A stretch of 49,406 nt of DNA. Source: Bacteroidia bacterium. Its GTDB lineage: Bacteria > Bacteroidota > Bacteroidia > NS11-12g > UBA955. The translations under genes were made by a program, and so were the position numbers. Below, piece by piece: positions 35,328-45,601 of this stretch (positions within the stretch are counted from its first letter, which is position 1; the number at the start of each line of letters is the position of its first letter). Location of the stretch: assembly GCA_030158725.1 (NCBI GenBank), contig JAOASJ010000050.1:19495-68900 (forward strand). The letters are read 5' to 3'. The notes beneath the pieces are model-generated. The model was not told where the DNA came from. It was given only the letters and a program-made list of their open reading frames with translations, and did not search any database.

Positions 35328-37732
35328 TTAAAAAACTAAGTGTTGTATTATTTTTAATTTGCAAAAGCATCTTATCCTTTGCGCAAAGCAATGACTACTT
35401 TAATTTAAAAGATGTTAAAACTTACCGCTTTGATCATCTTGAACTAAACACGCCAAAGGCAATAGATCAATTTATTCAAAGCCCTAGCGATTATAATTTT
35501 ATTGATGCTTTAAAAATTAACCAAACAGACCGTTTAAACGAGATAATTGCAAAAACAGGGGTTGGAGAAATCATAAAGGAGCTCAATTTAATTGATTACC
35601 ACGGCGACTTTAATGACAACACATTTGATTCATGTTCGGGTATTGAAATCCTGCATATCAGCATCAATGAAGAAAAACTTGAAGCTCTAAAACACATTCG
35701 TAAAATTAAAAATCTTGAATCTCTTTATATTTATATTATTGGAAAGCCAGAAAATTTAAGTGCACTGGCGAATCTTCCTATCTTAAAAGAACTTCATATT
35801 ATCGGTGATTTTTTACCGAAAGATTTGGCTCAAATTCCAGGTTATATTCAAAATCAAACCTATATGCAAACTCTAGGTTTAAGTATTGACAGAATAACTG
35901 ATTTGCCTGTCAATATCATTCGTTTTAAAACACTTAGCCGACTCAATCTATATGACAACCTTTCTGTTTTCACAAACAAAGGGATTGAGGATTTATCTGA
36001 AGAAAAACTGAGTATTCTTTTTAACATCAATTCTGACAACATCAATGCAATATCTATTTCATATTTTTCAAATAATGGAAAGTTAATTGATTTTGAAATC
36101 GAATACCTACAGAATCTATACAAAGGTGAAATTATTCCTCAGCAATTTGGAGAAAACGAAAATGACAAACAGGAAACTGGCAATATTCCTTTTGCAAAAG
36201 AATTTGTTCCTGATTTTGGCAATACCCCAGAATTCAACAAACCATATCCAAAAATATCCCCTAATACTGAATACTTCACCATTAATCCTTCTACCAACAG
36301 TATACTCTATTCTAACTCAGGACTAAAATTAAGTATAGCTTCAAATAGTTTTGTAAATGAAAATGGCGAGGATATTACGGTCCCAATTTATTTAAAATTA
36401 ATTCAAATTAACAGCCCTAGTGATATCTTATTTGCAGGCTTAAATTTCAAGAATGGCGACCGTCAATTCTGCAACCAATTTTTATTCAATATTCAAGCTA
36501 CTTGCGAAAAAAGTTCTGCTAAATTAAAAGATGGTTATCAAATTAAAGCGAATCTCCCTGTAAATAGCGACAGCGCGCTTACTTATTTTTTCGATTACGA
36601 ATCTAATACCTGGCAAGATTTGAATTTTTACAACCAAATATTTGCTGCAAACTTTACACCCATTGATTTTTATAAAATTGAAAATGGAAATCAATGCAAT
36701 TCCTATTATCAATTTGACACAAGTTCATTTAAACAACGTTTCTCTGGCAAACACAATATTGTATTAAGCGACAAGGAAAACAACAGCCAATTGGTTTTTA
36801 AAAGCCAATCTTTCTATACTGATTTAGACAGGACCTGGAACAAAGACTTTAATAGCAATGGCAATCTGAAAGGCCTTAAAATCAAAAAAGGCAAGTCATA
36901 TATCAAAATACAAAAAGTTATTCCTAAAGTTCGAAACAAAGAACGCCAATACTTTAAAGTACTTGATAAAACTGAACAAGAAATATTTGCTGAACTAAAA
37001 GCCTTCAAAGCCATTAATTTCAATACCATTATTAATCCTGAAAACAAGAAGGAATTTAACGAAACATATATTAAAAATACCAAATATTTTGATGTTCAAA
37101 TTCACTATACAAAAGGCAAAGAATACTGTGAAATAAACATTAAAACAAATGATGGATTTAAACGCCTTCAAGCATTTATTACGGATACAGATGATAAGAA
37201 ATTACTAAAAAAGCAAATCAGTAAATTCGCAAAGGCATATAAGAATTATTTACATATTCGCGCAAAAAGAGAATTGGAATTTAATGCTTTAAACAAGGTA
37301 AGATTTGAAGAATATAAAACTTTCAGCAATGACAGAATTAAGGCTCTTCAAAAAGACAATAAAATATCAGAAATTAAAATACACCAACTTGGTACATTTG
37401 GATACCTGGTCGATAAATCACCTGTCTTCTCTACCAACATAATTGCGCAGTATACCGATGAAACTGGTTTGCCGATTGATGTTAAAAATCTATTTTTAAT
37501 TGATAGCCGTTACAATTCTGTATTCAAAATGCAAGTTGGCAATATTTCTTTTGATCCTAACACCGTTTCTTGTATTGTAGCTACAGATTACTCAGGAAAT
37601 TTATATTACGCCAACAAAAGCGATGTTTCAGCTTCAAACTTGAGCAACAATTCTTTAATTTATATTAAATTGAAAAAGGTAAGTCCTAATTTAAGCAATA
37701 TCAATTTATTCAACTTGTTGTTAAAAAATTGA
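35324..37732 (+). CDS. Secreted protein with leucine-rich repeats and ZU5-like domain
   Basis: 802 residues with a signal peptide (1-20, ending LSFAQ). Residues of about 85-225 hold irregular leucine-rich repeats (LESLYIYIIG, LKELHIIG, LSRLNLYDN). Around 335-420 a domain with GLKLSIASNSFVNENGEDIT and SDILFAGLNF resembles the ZU5-like surface domain of Bacteroidota. The rest is Lys/Asn-rich and not recognised. It lacks a lipobox and a type IX sorting tail. It follows the YigZ-like gene with a 4-nt overlap; its stop is one base from that of the type IX cargo gene on the other strand. Confidence 0.75.
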   Translation: MIKKLSVVLFLICKSILSFAQSNDYFNLKDVKTYRFDHLELNTPKAIDQFIQSPSDYNFIDALKINQTDRLNEIIAKTGVGEIIKELNLIDYHGDFNDNTFDSCSGIEILHISINEEKLEALKHIRKIKNLESLYIYIIGKPENLSALANLPILKELHIIGDFLPKDLAQIPGYIQNQTYMQTLGLSIDRITDLPVNIIRFKTLSRLNLYDNLSVFTNKGIEDLSEEKLSILFNINSDNINAISISYFSNNGKLIDFEIEYLQNLYKGEIIPQQFGENENDKQETGNIPFAKEFVPDFGNTPEFNKPYPKISPNTEYFTINPSTNSILYSNSGLKLSIASNSFVNENGEDITVPIYLKLIQINSPSDILFAGLNFKNGDRQFCNQFLFNIQATCEKSSAKLKDGYQIKANLPVNSDSALTYFFDYESNTWQDLNFYNQIFAANFTPIDFYKIENGNQCNSYYQFDTSSFKQRFSGKHNIVLSDKENNSQLVFKSQSFYTDLDRTWNKDFNSNGNLKGLKIKKGKSYIKIQKVIPKVRNKERQYFKVLDKTEQEIFAELKAFKAINFNTIINPENKKEFNETYIKNTKYFDVQIHYTKGKEYCEINIKTNDGFKRLQAFITDTDDKKLLKKQISKFAKAYKNYLHIRAKRELEFNALNKVRFEEYKTFSNDRIKALQKDNKISEIKIHQLGTFGYLVDKSPVFSTNIIAQYTDETGLPIDVKNLFLIDSRYNSVFKMQVGNISFDPNTVSCIVATDYSGNLYYANKSDVSASNLSNNSLIYIKLKKVSPNLSNINLFNLLLKN

Positions 37733-37733
37733 A

Positions 37734-39041
37734 CTAGCTAAAACTTAGTGTAATCTTAAGACTATTGGAAAAAACACCATGGTACTCAATTTTTACATAA
37801 TAAGATCCAGGATTTAAATGCTCCGGGATTACCAATACCTGACCACTAGTATTCTCTAATTTCTGACTATACAATATCTTTCCACTCAAATCGGTAATAT
37901 GAAGAATTGGCATAGGCAAATTCAGATTATCACCAGAAACATTATAGTATAAAGAAAATTGATTTTTTGCAGGGTTTGGGAATGGAACCCCAATTTCAAT
38001 TTTAACCATATCAGCTCCGGCTTGATTAAGCAATTCAACGGTTTTCAAACTCTTTTTATCGGGCTTTGGATTGGAAATAAACAAGGGTGTAGGATTTGCT
38101 TTTAGAGCATAATTATCTTGTATCACTAAATAATTGAGGTCAAATTTTTTCAGTGTATCCACTTTGCTGAGTGTATAAAAATAAATGTCATTTTTATCCC
38201 ATTGCTCATCATTTAAAACCATTACCAATTGATTTGTCTTTTCAGAAATTCTACATTGGGTTATTTTTAAATGTGCTTCAAATTTTTTAACACTATAAAC
38301 ATCTGAACCAAAGTCTTCTTTAATACTTGAACGTGTTCTGCAAAACAATACATTCTTATCATCATCACATGTGAAATAATACTTCAATCCATCAGATGAC
38401 ATAAAGCCTATTTCTTCACTAAAAATTGAGAGATTAGATTGATAAGTATATGAATTCTCAGATGTTTTTAGAAAATAGCCCAATTTACCCAATCCACTTA
38501 CTGGATCTGAAATAACGGCATAAAGTTTATTAAAATCATCTAAAAAACTAAGTGAAGAAAATGGAGCAAAAGCGTTTTCATCATTAGGGTTATTCGGATT
38601 ACTAAATTTCAATTGAACTGGCTGTGAAAATTGGGTTTTCGAACCATTAATACTCTTACAATGAAAAACTTCAGAACTGTTATTGGTAAAATATAATTCT
38701 GTTAAATCTCGACTAAAATAAGATGATAAAATTGAACCCGTGTAATTAGCAACCTGAATAGGGACTGGCACCGACCATACTTGAGTAACACTGTCTTTAT
38801 TGGTGTAAAACAACCAATGGTAAGAATGGTCCGCCGTAAAATACAAGTCGCTGCCATTGTCACTTAAAAATGGGTATGCTTCTGCTTTGCAATGTGAATT
38901 GTATGCGAACTGCTGTAATTCTCTAGTGTTGTAAATCTGATTTTCACAATTGATATCCTCTTTAGCATCCAAGCTATTGGAAACCTGGGCCTCAAGGTTA
39001 AATAAAGAAATACAGAAACTTAGTAATAGTATATTTTTCAT
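37734..39041 (-). CDS. Type IX secretion cargo protein with C-terminal sorting domain
   Basis: 435 residues. Signal peptide at 1-18 (ending FNLEAQ). The middle part looks like PD40/propeller-type repeats (SDNGSDLYFTADHS, DLTELYFTNN, SDGLKYYFTCDD). The last 85 or so residues are a type A sorting domain: PFPNPAKNQFSLYY, LHITDLSGKILYSQ and NPGSYYVKI. The protein should therefore be exported through the outer membrane by the type IX system and attached to or released from the surface. Function otherwise unknown. Confidence 0.87.
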   Translation of the reverse strand: MKNILLLSFCISLFNLEAQVSNSLDAKEDINCENQIYNTRELQQFAYNSHCKAEAYPFLSDNGSDLYFTADHSYHWLFYTNKDSVTQVWSVPVPIQVANYTGSILSSYFSRDLTELYFTNNSSEVFHCKSINGSKTQFSQPVQLKFSNPNNPNDENAFAPFSSLSFLDDFNKLYAVISDPVSGLGKLGYFLKTSENSYTYQSNLSIFSEEIGFMSSDGLKYYFTCDDDKNVLFCRTRSSIKEDFGSDVYSVKKFEAHLKITQCRISEKTNQLVMVLNDEQWDKNDIYFYTLSKVDTLKKFDLNYLVIQDNYALKANPTPLFISNPKPDKKSLKTVELLNQAGADMVKIEIGVPFPNPAKNQFSLYYNVSGDNLNLPMPILHITDLSGKILYSQKLENTSGQVLVIPEHLNPGSYYVKIEYHGVFSNSLKITLSFS

Positions 39042-39109
39042 AGGCTACTACAAAATAACGCAATTAAATTAATGCTAGTATATAAAAAATTAATTAGGCT
39101 TGCAGACCA

Positions 39110-40387
39110 TTAATTTTTCTCTTCATAAAGTAGTTCTTTATCAACTACTTTCACCGCAATGCCATCCTTAATTTTTAAATTTATGGCTTCGTAAGGAGCT
39201 ATTATCACCATCACACCCGGCTTAATACCTTCTGTAATTTTGATATACTTGGTGTCTTGAATACCAGTCTTAATTGCTTTTTGAACAGCCTTCCCATTTT
39301 CTACAACAAAAACCACTTCTTCTTTCTCTTCTGGTTTATCCTTCTTTTCTTTCATTGTTATTGAAGAAACTGGAACCGCCAAAATATTAAGTTCTTGTTT
39401 GGTGTAAACATGCACTGTTGAACTCATACCTGGTCTAAAAGGCATTTTACCGTTATTCTCCATCATTATAGCTTCATATGAAGAACGAAGAATTAATATT
39501 TTTACTTCATATTTGGTCACTTGGTCAGTGCTCATTGCTGTAGAGCTTTTAGCGCTATTGGCAACTTGTGTGACTATACCTCTAAATGTTTTCCCTAAAT
39601 ATGCATCAACTTCTATACCGGCAGAATCTCCAACATCTATTCGAACAATATCATTTTCGTTAACATCAACCCTTACTTCCATGCGACTCAAATCAGAAAT
39701 ACGCATCATCTCTGTTCCAGCCATTTGAGCAGTACCAACTACACGCTCACCTTTCTTAGAAACCAAGCCAGTAATAACCCCATCAGTTGGCGCTACAACA
39801 CTTGTTCTATTATAAGTCTTTCCAGCTTGTTGAACACTTGCCTCAACAGATTCAGTGTTATATTGTGAAGCTAAGGTTTGCTTTTCTGCCGCTTGAAGTT
39901 CTGCTCTAGACATTTCATATTGCGCTTCAGCAGTATTGTATTCTTGTTGACTGATTACTTTTTCGTTAAACAACTTCTTTTGCATCTCAAAGTTCTTCCT
40001 TTGCAATTCAACATTAGCTCTTGTTCTTGTTAGTTGAGCTTGAATATTTGCTGAAGAAGCCTTGGCATTATTAAGACCTGCTTTCGCTTGTTCCAATTGT
40101 GTTTGGTAAATATCAGGATTGATACGCACCAATAATTGCCCACGTTTTACAGTGTCACCTTCTTTAACATATAAATCGATAATTTCTCCTGAAACATCTG
40201 GACTAATTTTTACTTCATTTTCAGGATAAATTGTACCACTAGCAGTTACCTCTTCTGTGATGCTTCTTAATTCGGCTTTCTCGGTAGCTACCTTAATTCC
40301 TTTATTGTCTTTTTTGGTAAAAATTGCCACCAGAATTAACAATACTGCGACAGAAGACAAGATGATGATGATTTTTTTTGTTGACAT
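39110..40387 (-). CDS. Efflux periplasmic adaptor (HlyD/MacA/RND type)
   Basis: 425 residues. An N-terminal membrane anchor (about 5-23), then the lipoyl half-motif VSGEIIDLYVKEGDTVKRGQLL, a long alpha-hairpin (about 80-190, rich in Gln/Ala/Glu), and the second lipoyl half (VVAPTDGVITGLVSKKGERVVG). It bridges an inner-membrane pump and a TolC-type channel. It follows the TolC-like gene after 8 nt. No ABC (MacB) or RND pump gene follows, so the pump partner must lie elsewhere. Confidence 0.92.
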   Translation of the reverse strand: MSTKKIIIILSSVAVLLILVAIFTKKDNKGIKVATEKAELRSITEEVTASGTIYPENEVKISPDVSGEIIDLYVKEGDTVKRGQLLVRINPDIYQTQLEQAKAGLNNAKASSANIQAQLTRTRANVELQRKNFEMQKKLFNEKVISQQEYNTAEAQYEMSRAELQAAEKQTLASQYNTESVEASVQQAGKTYNRTSVVAPTDGVITGLVSKKGERVVGTAQMAGTEMMRISDLSRMEVRVDVNENDIVRIDVGDSAGIEVDAYLGKTFRGIVTQVANSAKSSTAMSTDQVTKYEVKILILRSSYEAIMMENNGKMPFRPGMSSTVHVYTKQELNILAVPVSSITMKEKKDKPEEKEEVVFVVENGKAVQKAIKTGIQDTKYIKITEGIKPGVMVIIAPYEAINLKIKDGIAVKVVDKELLYEEKN

Positions 40388-40395
40388 GTAAGCGC

Positions 40396-41811
40396 TTATA
40401 AATTGATTGGATTGCCTTTGTAATATTCTAAAATTAGTCCGCGAAATACAAGTTCATATCTGGCTTGAATTTCGTTAGATTGTGATTGTAGTAAATTGTT
40501 TTTCGATTGGATAAAATCGTATGAATTTGTCACCCCTGCGTCGAAACGTTTTTGTATGTAATCAAAACTCATTTTTTGAGCTTCTACATTATTCATTGCT
40601 GCATCATGCTTTGCTTTAGCAGCATTGTAGCTATTCATTGCAGAATTAATTTCATTCAATAAATTGTTTTTTACTTTAGACAAATTGAGATCACTTAGTG
40701 CCTCATTTATTTTTGCCTTTTGAATTTGATTCTGAACTTGAAATGCATTAAAAATATTCCAACTTAAACTGATACCAGCACTTTGTCCTAAGTTATCGCT
40801 GATTTGCTTGTTAAATGCTTTGGTGCTGATTTGATAAGAAAACGTTGGTTGCAAGACAGCATCATTGCTATTTTGAGTATAGCCAATTATTTGAGATCCA
40901 GAAACCGTAGGGTTGCTATAAATCTGAGCACTTTGTGAATATACTGTACTTACTGAACCAAACATAGAAATGCTTGGAAACATACTTCCTTGTGAGGCAC
41001 GGGTTTGATATTTTGCAGCTTCATTTTGAAGTATTGCCGACTTAATTTGTGGCATATTCTCTAAAGCAACTTGATACAATTCGTTTACTGAAAATGAATT
41101 TGAAATGATGTCCATTGAAACAACAGGCATACTCAAATTTAAATCTTGGTCATTGCCCATTTGCAACAATGTTTTTAAATTCAACATTGAAGCATTTTTA
41201 GCATTTATAGCTGTAACTACATTGTACTCTTCATTTGCCAACTGTGCCTTTAATGTTAATAGGTTGCTCAAATCAGCTGTTCCAGCGTCAACCATTTTTT
41301 GAGCCTTTATAATTCGTTGCTTTGTGGTTTCAACTTGAAAATTTAGGTTCTTAATATTCTCTTCAGATTGAATAGCTTGTAAGAAACCATTGGCAACACT
41401 TAACGCAATTTGATTTTTTATGTTTTGAATGTTCTCTTCAGCGGCCTTTTGAGTTGCATTGGCTCTTTTGATATTGTTTTGGGTTTGAAATCCTCCAAAT
41501 AACAGCAGATTGGCATTTAAACTAAAGTTGTTTGATCGTATTGTTTGATTGCTAAATTGATTGGTAAATCTATCGATACTTCTACCAAACTGATAATTCT
41601 GTCCAGCACTAGCTGACAAACTTGGTAAAATATTAGCCTTGCTTTGCTTGAGATCTATATTTGAAGATTCACTGTTTAGAATATATTGACGAACATCTAA
41701 ATTATTCATCCATGCATACTCTATGCATTGCTTTAAACTAAATGTATTGACTTGTCCATTAAGAAGTGAACAAACAAACAAAAAGCTGGGAAATATAAAT
41801 TTACGAATCAT
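40396..41811 (-). CDS. TolC-family outer membrane channel protein
   Basis: 471 residues with a signal peptide (1-19, ending LLNGQ). The two-fold repeat of coiled-coil helical hairpins is seen (residues about 25-220 and 245-460), with the family's SLKQCIEYAWMNNLDVRQ at the N-terminus and FDAGVTNSYDFIQSKNNLLQSQ near the C-terminus. It forms the outer-membrane exit duct for the adaptor gene that follows. A promoter with an exact -7 box lies 21 bases upstream. Confidence 0.92.
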   Translation of the reverse strand: MIRKFIFPSFLFVCSLLNGQVNTFSLKQCIEYAWMNNLDVRQYILNSESSNIDLKQSKANILPSLSASAGQNYQFGRSIDRFTNQFSNQTIRSNNFSLNANLLLFGGFQTQNNIKRANATQKAAEENIQNIKNQIALSVANGFLQAIQSEENIKNLNFQVETTKQRIIKAQKMVDAGTADLSNLLTLKAQLANEEYNVVTAINAKNASMLNLKTLLQMGNDQDLNLSMPVVSMDIISNSFSVNELYQVALENMPQIKSAILQNEAAKYQTRASQGSMFPSISMFGSVSTVYSQSAQIYSNPTVSGSQIIGYTQNSNDAVLQPTFSYQISTKAFNKQISDNLGQSAGISLSWNIFNAFQVQNQIQKAKINEALSDLNLSKVKNNLLNEINSAMNSYNAAKAKHDAAMNNVEAQKMSFDYIQKRFDAGVTNSYDFIQSKNNLLQSQSNEIQARYELVFRGLILEYYKGNPINL

Positions 41812-41831
41812 ACAAGTTCAAGAATATGGGT

Positions 41832-41839
41832 CAAATTTA
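41832..41839 (-). promoter_or_regulatory. -7 box of the TolC/adaptor operon
   Basis: On the minus strand TAAATTTG, exact, with a possible ATTG 22 nt upstream. Predicted leader of about 15 nt to ATG 41811. Confidence 0.5.
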
Positions 41840-41940
41840 GACCAATAAGCTATAAGACCTGCAATACTTCGATAAAATTCGGTGTGAAACGATAAAAAAA
41901 CTTAAGCTAAGTATCTAATTCAGAAAAACTAGTCCGGTTT

Positions 41941-43404
41941 TTATTCGCTTATAAGGCCTGACACTATTTTGGCACTAAGCAAGCACAAAGGTATACCTCC
42001 TCCTGGATGTACACTGCCTCCACAAAAATACAATCCCTCAATTGAACTACTAAAATTGGCATGTCTAAAAAACGCTGACATCATATGGTTGCTGCTACTT
42101 CCATATAGTGCTCCTCTAAATGAAGAAGTTTTACTTTCAATACTCCGAGGATCTAAAATTGATTCATTAGCAATAACATTTTTGAAATCTATCCCCAACA
42201 AACGTGATAGTTTTGCTATGATATTTCTCCGAGTTTCATCAATAATTATATCCCAGTCTTGACCTTCATTGGCTGGTACATTCACCATGACAAACCAATT
42301 TTCACAAGCTTCAGGGGCATCATCTTTCTTATACTTTGAACTAATGTTGACATAAATAGTTGGATCAGCTCCTACACTTTTCTCATTAAATATTTTTGAA
42401 AACTCTTGCTCATAATTCTCACTAAAAAAAATATTGTGAAGATCAAGTTCAGGAAATTCTCTTGAAATACCCCAGTAAAAAATCAAAGCACTACTGCTAG
42501 ATTCAACATTTTTAACCCTTAGCGGTGTCTCTACTTTGGGTAATAAATACTTGTAAGTTGGACTTATGTCCATATTGCTAATTACCAAATCAGAATAAGT
42601 ATCAACGCCATTAACTCTAACTCCACATACTTTGTTCTCTTTTAATAAAATCTCCTCCACTTTCTGATTGTATTCAAATTTAACCCCTTGTCGCTCTGCT
42701 AGAGAAATCAAACTATTGGTAATATCTACCATTCCTTTCTCGGGGAAATAAGTACCATAACCAAATTCTAAATGAGGTATAATATTTAATGTAGCTGGCG
42801 CTTTGTATGGATTACTACCATTATAAGTGGCGAAGCGGTTAAAAAACTGAATGGTTTTTGGATTCTTAAACGTTTTAGAATTGACGGAATACATGGTACT
42901 AAACATGTTCAAACGCCATAAATTCATTATACCCCTAATTCCTTTTAAATTCAGATAAGTGCTTAATTTATGCAAAGAATTTTCTAAAAATACCGGCTTG
43001 GTAATCTCATACATCTTAGCACTTTTATTTAAAAATCTTAAAACAGACGCTTTGTCTTCACCAAATTTTGAATTCAAAATATTAGCAAATTCGTTCGTAT
43101 TTGTTGGGCAATTAAAACGCGTACCATCTTCATAGAAATAATGACAGCCTTCATCAAGTTTAATATAATTGAAATGATCACGTGGATTTTCACCACACAA
43201 TTCAAACAATTCATCTACAAACATTGGCATTGTGAATAATGATGGACCGGCATCAAATCGGTATGCCCCTTGTTGAAACTCACTTAATTTACCCCCTGGA
43301 TAGGCATTAGCTTCATAAACTGTTACACTATAGCCTTGCCTACTCAACCTAATTGAGCTAGCAATTCCAGCTATTCCTGACCCTACAACAATACAAGTGC
43401 GCAT
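41941..43404 (-). CDS. crtD: Carotenoid desaturase, CrtD type (1-hydroxycarotenoid 3,4-desaturase)
   Basis: 487 residues. FAD-binding GSGIAGIASSIRLSRQG at the N-terminus, with PGGKLSEF soon after and the C-terminal GLYFCGGSVHPGGGIPLCLLSAK of phytoene-desaturase-like enzymes. The segment RFATYNGSNPYKAP is what I associate with CrtD in Bacteroidota, whereas CrtI has FLGAKPE(N/D)TPA at the matching place. It would introduce the 3,4 double bond in myxol/saproxanthin-type carotenoids. No other carotenoid gene is in the window. A CrtI role is the main alternative. Confidence 0.8.
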   Translation of the reverse strand: MRTCIVVGSGIAGIASSIRLSRQGYSVTVYEANAYPGGKLSEFQQGAYRFDAGPSLFTMPMFVDELFELCGENPRDHFNYIKLDEGCHYFYEDGTRFNCPTNTNEFANILNSKFGEDKASVLRFLNKSAKMYEITKPVFLENSLHKLSTYLNLKGIRGIMNLWRLNMFSTMYSVNSKTFKNPKTIQFFNRFATYNGSNPYKAPATLNIIPHLEFGYGTYFPEKGMVDITNSLISLAERQGVKFEYNQKVEEILLKENKVCGVRVNGVDTYSDLVISNMDISPTYKYLLPKVETPLRVKNVESSSSALIFYWGISREFPELDLHNIFFSENYEQEFSKIFNEKSVGADPTIYVNISSKYKKDDAPEACENWFVMVNVPANEGQDWDIIIDETRRNIIAKLSRLLGIDFKNVIANESILDPRSIESKTSSFRGALYGSSSNHMMSAFFRHANFSSSIEGLYFCGGSVHPGGGIPLCLLSAKIVSGLISE

Positions 43405-43517
43405 AATTCTTAAGCAAATAAAACACTAATTTGTTTTACTCCATGCACCAATTGAGAAAAAGAAATTGTGGCTATAAAAATGACCCTCTATTGTTTCTTC
43501 ATTTAAACTTTATAAAT

Positions 43518-43525
43518 TACATTTG
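43518..43525 (+). promoter_or_regulatory. -7 box of the von Willebrand A protein gene
   Basis: TACATTTG, exact TAnnTTTG, six bases before ATG 43532. A TTG start in the same frame at 43523 is part of this box and so is unlikely to be used. Confidence 0.6.
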
Positions 43526-43531
43526 CAAAAC

Positions 43532-45601
43532 ATGCAGCTACTATTATCCAGCCCTTGGTGGTTTATTCCCATTTGTCTATTGGCAGGGTTTGGATACGCA
43601 TACTTACTTTACAAACCTCAATTTAATCAAATGCCATACAAAATCATGGCAATTTTGAGGTTTATAAGCATTAGTCTTTTATGCTTTTTTCTATTAGGTC
43701 CTGTGTTAATTCAGGTTTTAAATGAAGTTCAAAAGCCTAAAATTTTAATGGTCCTAGATCAGTCAGAGTCTATTCTAGCTAATAAATATGCAGAGTATTA
43801 CAAAGGTGATTTTCTGAAAAAATGGGGCCAAGCAAAAGACAAACTAGGAGATGAATATGAAGTTGAATATTTAAATTTAGGCAGCAACATAAAGATTTCA
43901 GATTCGACAAGCTTTACTCAAAAGAGAACCAATATCAGCCAGCTATTCGATTATGTCAATAATACCTACGCAAGGGAAAATATTGGAGCTGTTATCTTAG
44001 CTACAGATGGAATTTATAACCGAGGCAATAACCCAATCTATAAGTCATTAAACAAGAATACTGTTCTATATACGATAGGAATGGGCGACAGCATTTTGAA
44101 AAAGGATTTATTAATAAAAGAAGCCAATCACAATGCCATTGCCTACTTAAACAATCAATTTCCTATTGAATTAACAATAACAGCAAATGATTGTATCAAT
44201 AGTTCATCTAACCTTAACTTGACTTGCGAAGGAAAAACACTTTTTAATTCTACCATTAACATCAATCAAAAAGACTTCTTTAAAACAATTAATGTTGACC
44301 TTCTTGCTGAAAAACCAGGAACCATGCACATTGTTGCGACACTAAGTCCTGTTAATGGTGAGTTTTCTGCAGCAAATAACCGCAAAGACATTTTTATTGA
44401 TGTAATAGATGGCCGTGAGAAAATACTTTTGGCTTATCAAACCACCCATCCTGATATTGGGGCCATTAAAGAATCTATTTTAAGCAATCAAAATTATGAA
44501 GTTAATGCTCTTTCATTGCAAGAAATTAAGCTTTCAGATTTAAATCTTTATAGTGCTGTTATTCTCTATCAACTACCAGGAAAAAATAGCAATTCTAAAG
44601 ACTTAATAAGCTCTATAAAGAAACTTCAAATTCCTATATGGTGCATAGTTGGTAACCAAACAGCAATTGAACAATTAAGCCTCGTTAACAACATGGCCAA
44701 GATTGATAAAAATCAAGGGAGAATGAACGAAGTTCAAGGATTTTTCAATTCAGATTTTACAGCTTTCACATTAGACCCCAATACCATTTCTAGCATAACA
44801 GACTTTCCTCCACTAACTTCACCTTACGGGTTTTACAATGCCAGCATAGGAACCGAATCTTTGCTTTATCAAAAAATCGGACAAGTAAATACTCAAACTC
44901 CACTTTGGACATTTAGCAATCAAAATGGTGAGAAGACAGCTTATTTGTTTGGAGAAGGATTTTGGCGTTGGAAATTGTTCGACTTTGTGAAAAATGAATC
45001 ACATACTGCAAGCAACGAATTAATCAGTAAAACCATACAATACTTAACAGTTAAAGAAGACAAAAGAAAATTCAGGGTTTACCCTTTAAAAAATGTTTAC
45101 GATGAAGATGAAACCGTTAAGTTTATTGCAGAATTATACAATGCAAGCTATGAACCGATTAATACGGCCAATGTTCAATTAACTCTTACTGATGCCAATA
45201 AAAAAATATTTAATTACAATTTTAGTCCCATAGGAAATTCTTACCAATTGGACTTAGGTTTTTTAAATCCAGGAATATATTCTTTCAAAGCAAAAGCAAG
45301 TGGTGTAAATGAAACCATTACTGGCAAATTGGTCATTAAACCTTTGCAAATTGAATTGGTCAACACCAGAGCAGACTTTGGATTGATGCGTGAAATGGCA
45401 GCCAATAATTCCGGTAAATTTTTCTCAGCTGAAAAACTGGAATCATGTATAGAAGAGCTCAAGAAAAACACCAATATTACCTCCGTTTCATACAATGAAA
45501 AAAGGCCTGATGAGTTAATTAATTTAAAATGGATTTTCTTTTTCTTGTTGTTTTTAATTTCTGCTGAGTGGTTTATTAGAAAGTATGAAGGTGCCAATTG
45601 A
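43532..45601 (+). CDS. Membrane protein with von Willebrand A-like domain
   Basis: 689 residues from ATG 43532. Two N-terminal membrane helices (about 8-24 and 34-58), then a large periplasmic part, then a C-terminal helix (LKWIFFFLLFLISAEWFI). The MIDAS metal motif D76-Q-S78-E-S80 (LMVLDQSES) and ATDGIYNRG are visible, so a divalent-ion-dependent binding role is likely. The C-terminal half has Ig-like strands (FIAELYNASYEPINTANVQLTLTD). It resembles the BatA-like VWA proteins of Bacteroidota without their usual partners. Its stop shares one base with the next gene's ATG. Confidence 0.8.
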   Translation: MQLLLSSPWWFIPICLLAGFGYAYLLYKPQFNQMPYKIMAILRFISISLLCFFLLGPVLIQVLNEVQKPKILMVLDQSESILANKYAEYYKGDFLKKWGQAKDKLGDEYEVEYLNLGSNIKISDSTSFTQKRTNISQLFDYVNNTYARENIGAVILATDGIYNRGNNPIYKSLNKNTVLYTIGMGDSILKKDLLIKEANHNAIAYLNNQFPIELTITANDCINSSSNLNLTCEGKTLFNSTININQKDFFKTINVDLLAEKPGTMHIVATLSPVNGEFSAANNRKDIFIDVIDGREKILLAYQTTHPDIGAIKESILSNQNYEVNALSLQEIKLSDLNLYSAVILYQLPGKNSNSKDLISSIKKLQIPIWCIVGNQTAIEQLSLVNNMAKIDKNQGRMNEVQGFFNSDFTAFTLDPNTISSITDFPPLTSPYGFYNASIGTESLLYQKIGQVNTQTPLWTFSNQNGEKTAYLFGEGFWRWKLFDFVKNESHTASNELISKTIQYLTVKEDKRKFRVYPLKNVYDEDETVKFIAELYNASYEPINTANVQLTLTDANKKIFNYNFSPIGNSYQLDLGFLNPGIYSFKAKASGVNETITGKLVIKPLQIELVNTRADFGLMREMAANNSGKFFSAEKLESCIEELKKNTNITSVSYNEKRPDELINLKWIFFFLLFLISAEWFIRKYEGAN

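Noticed and set aside
43431-43658. 75-residue frame between crtD and the VWA protein gene
   Set aside because: Overlaps the VWA gene start in another frame and ignores the exact -7 box at 43518-43525.
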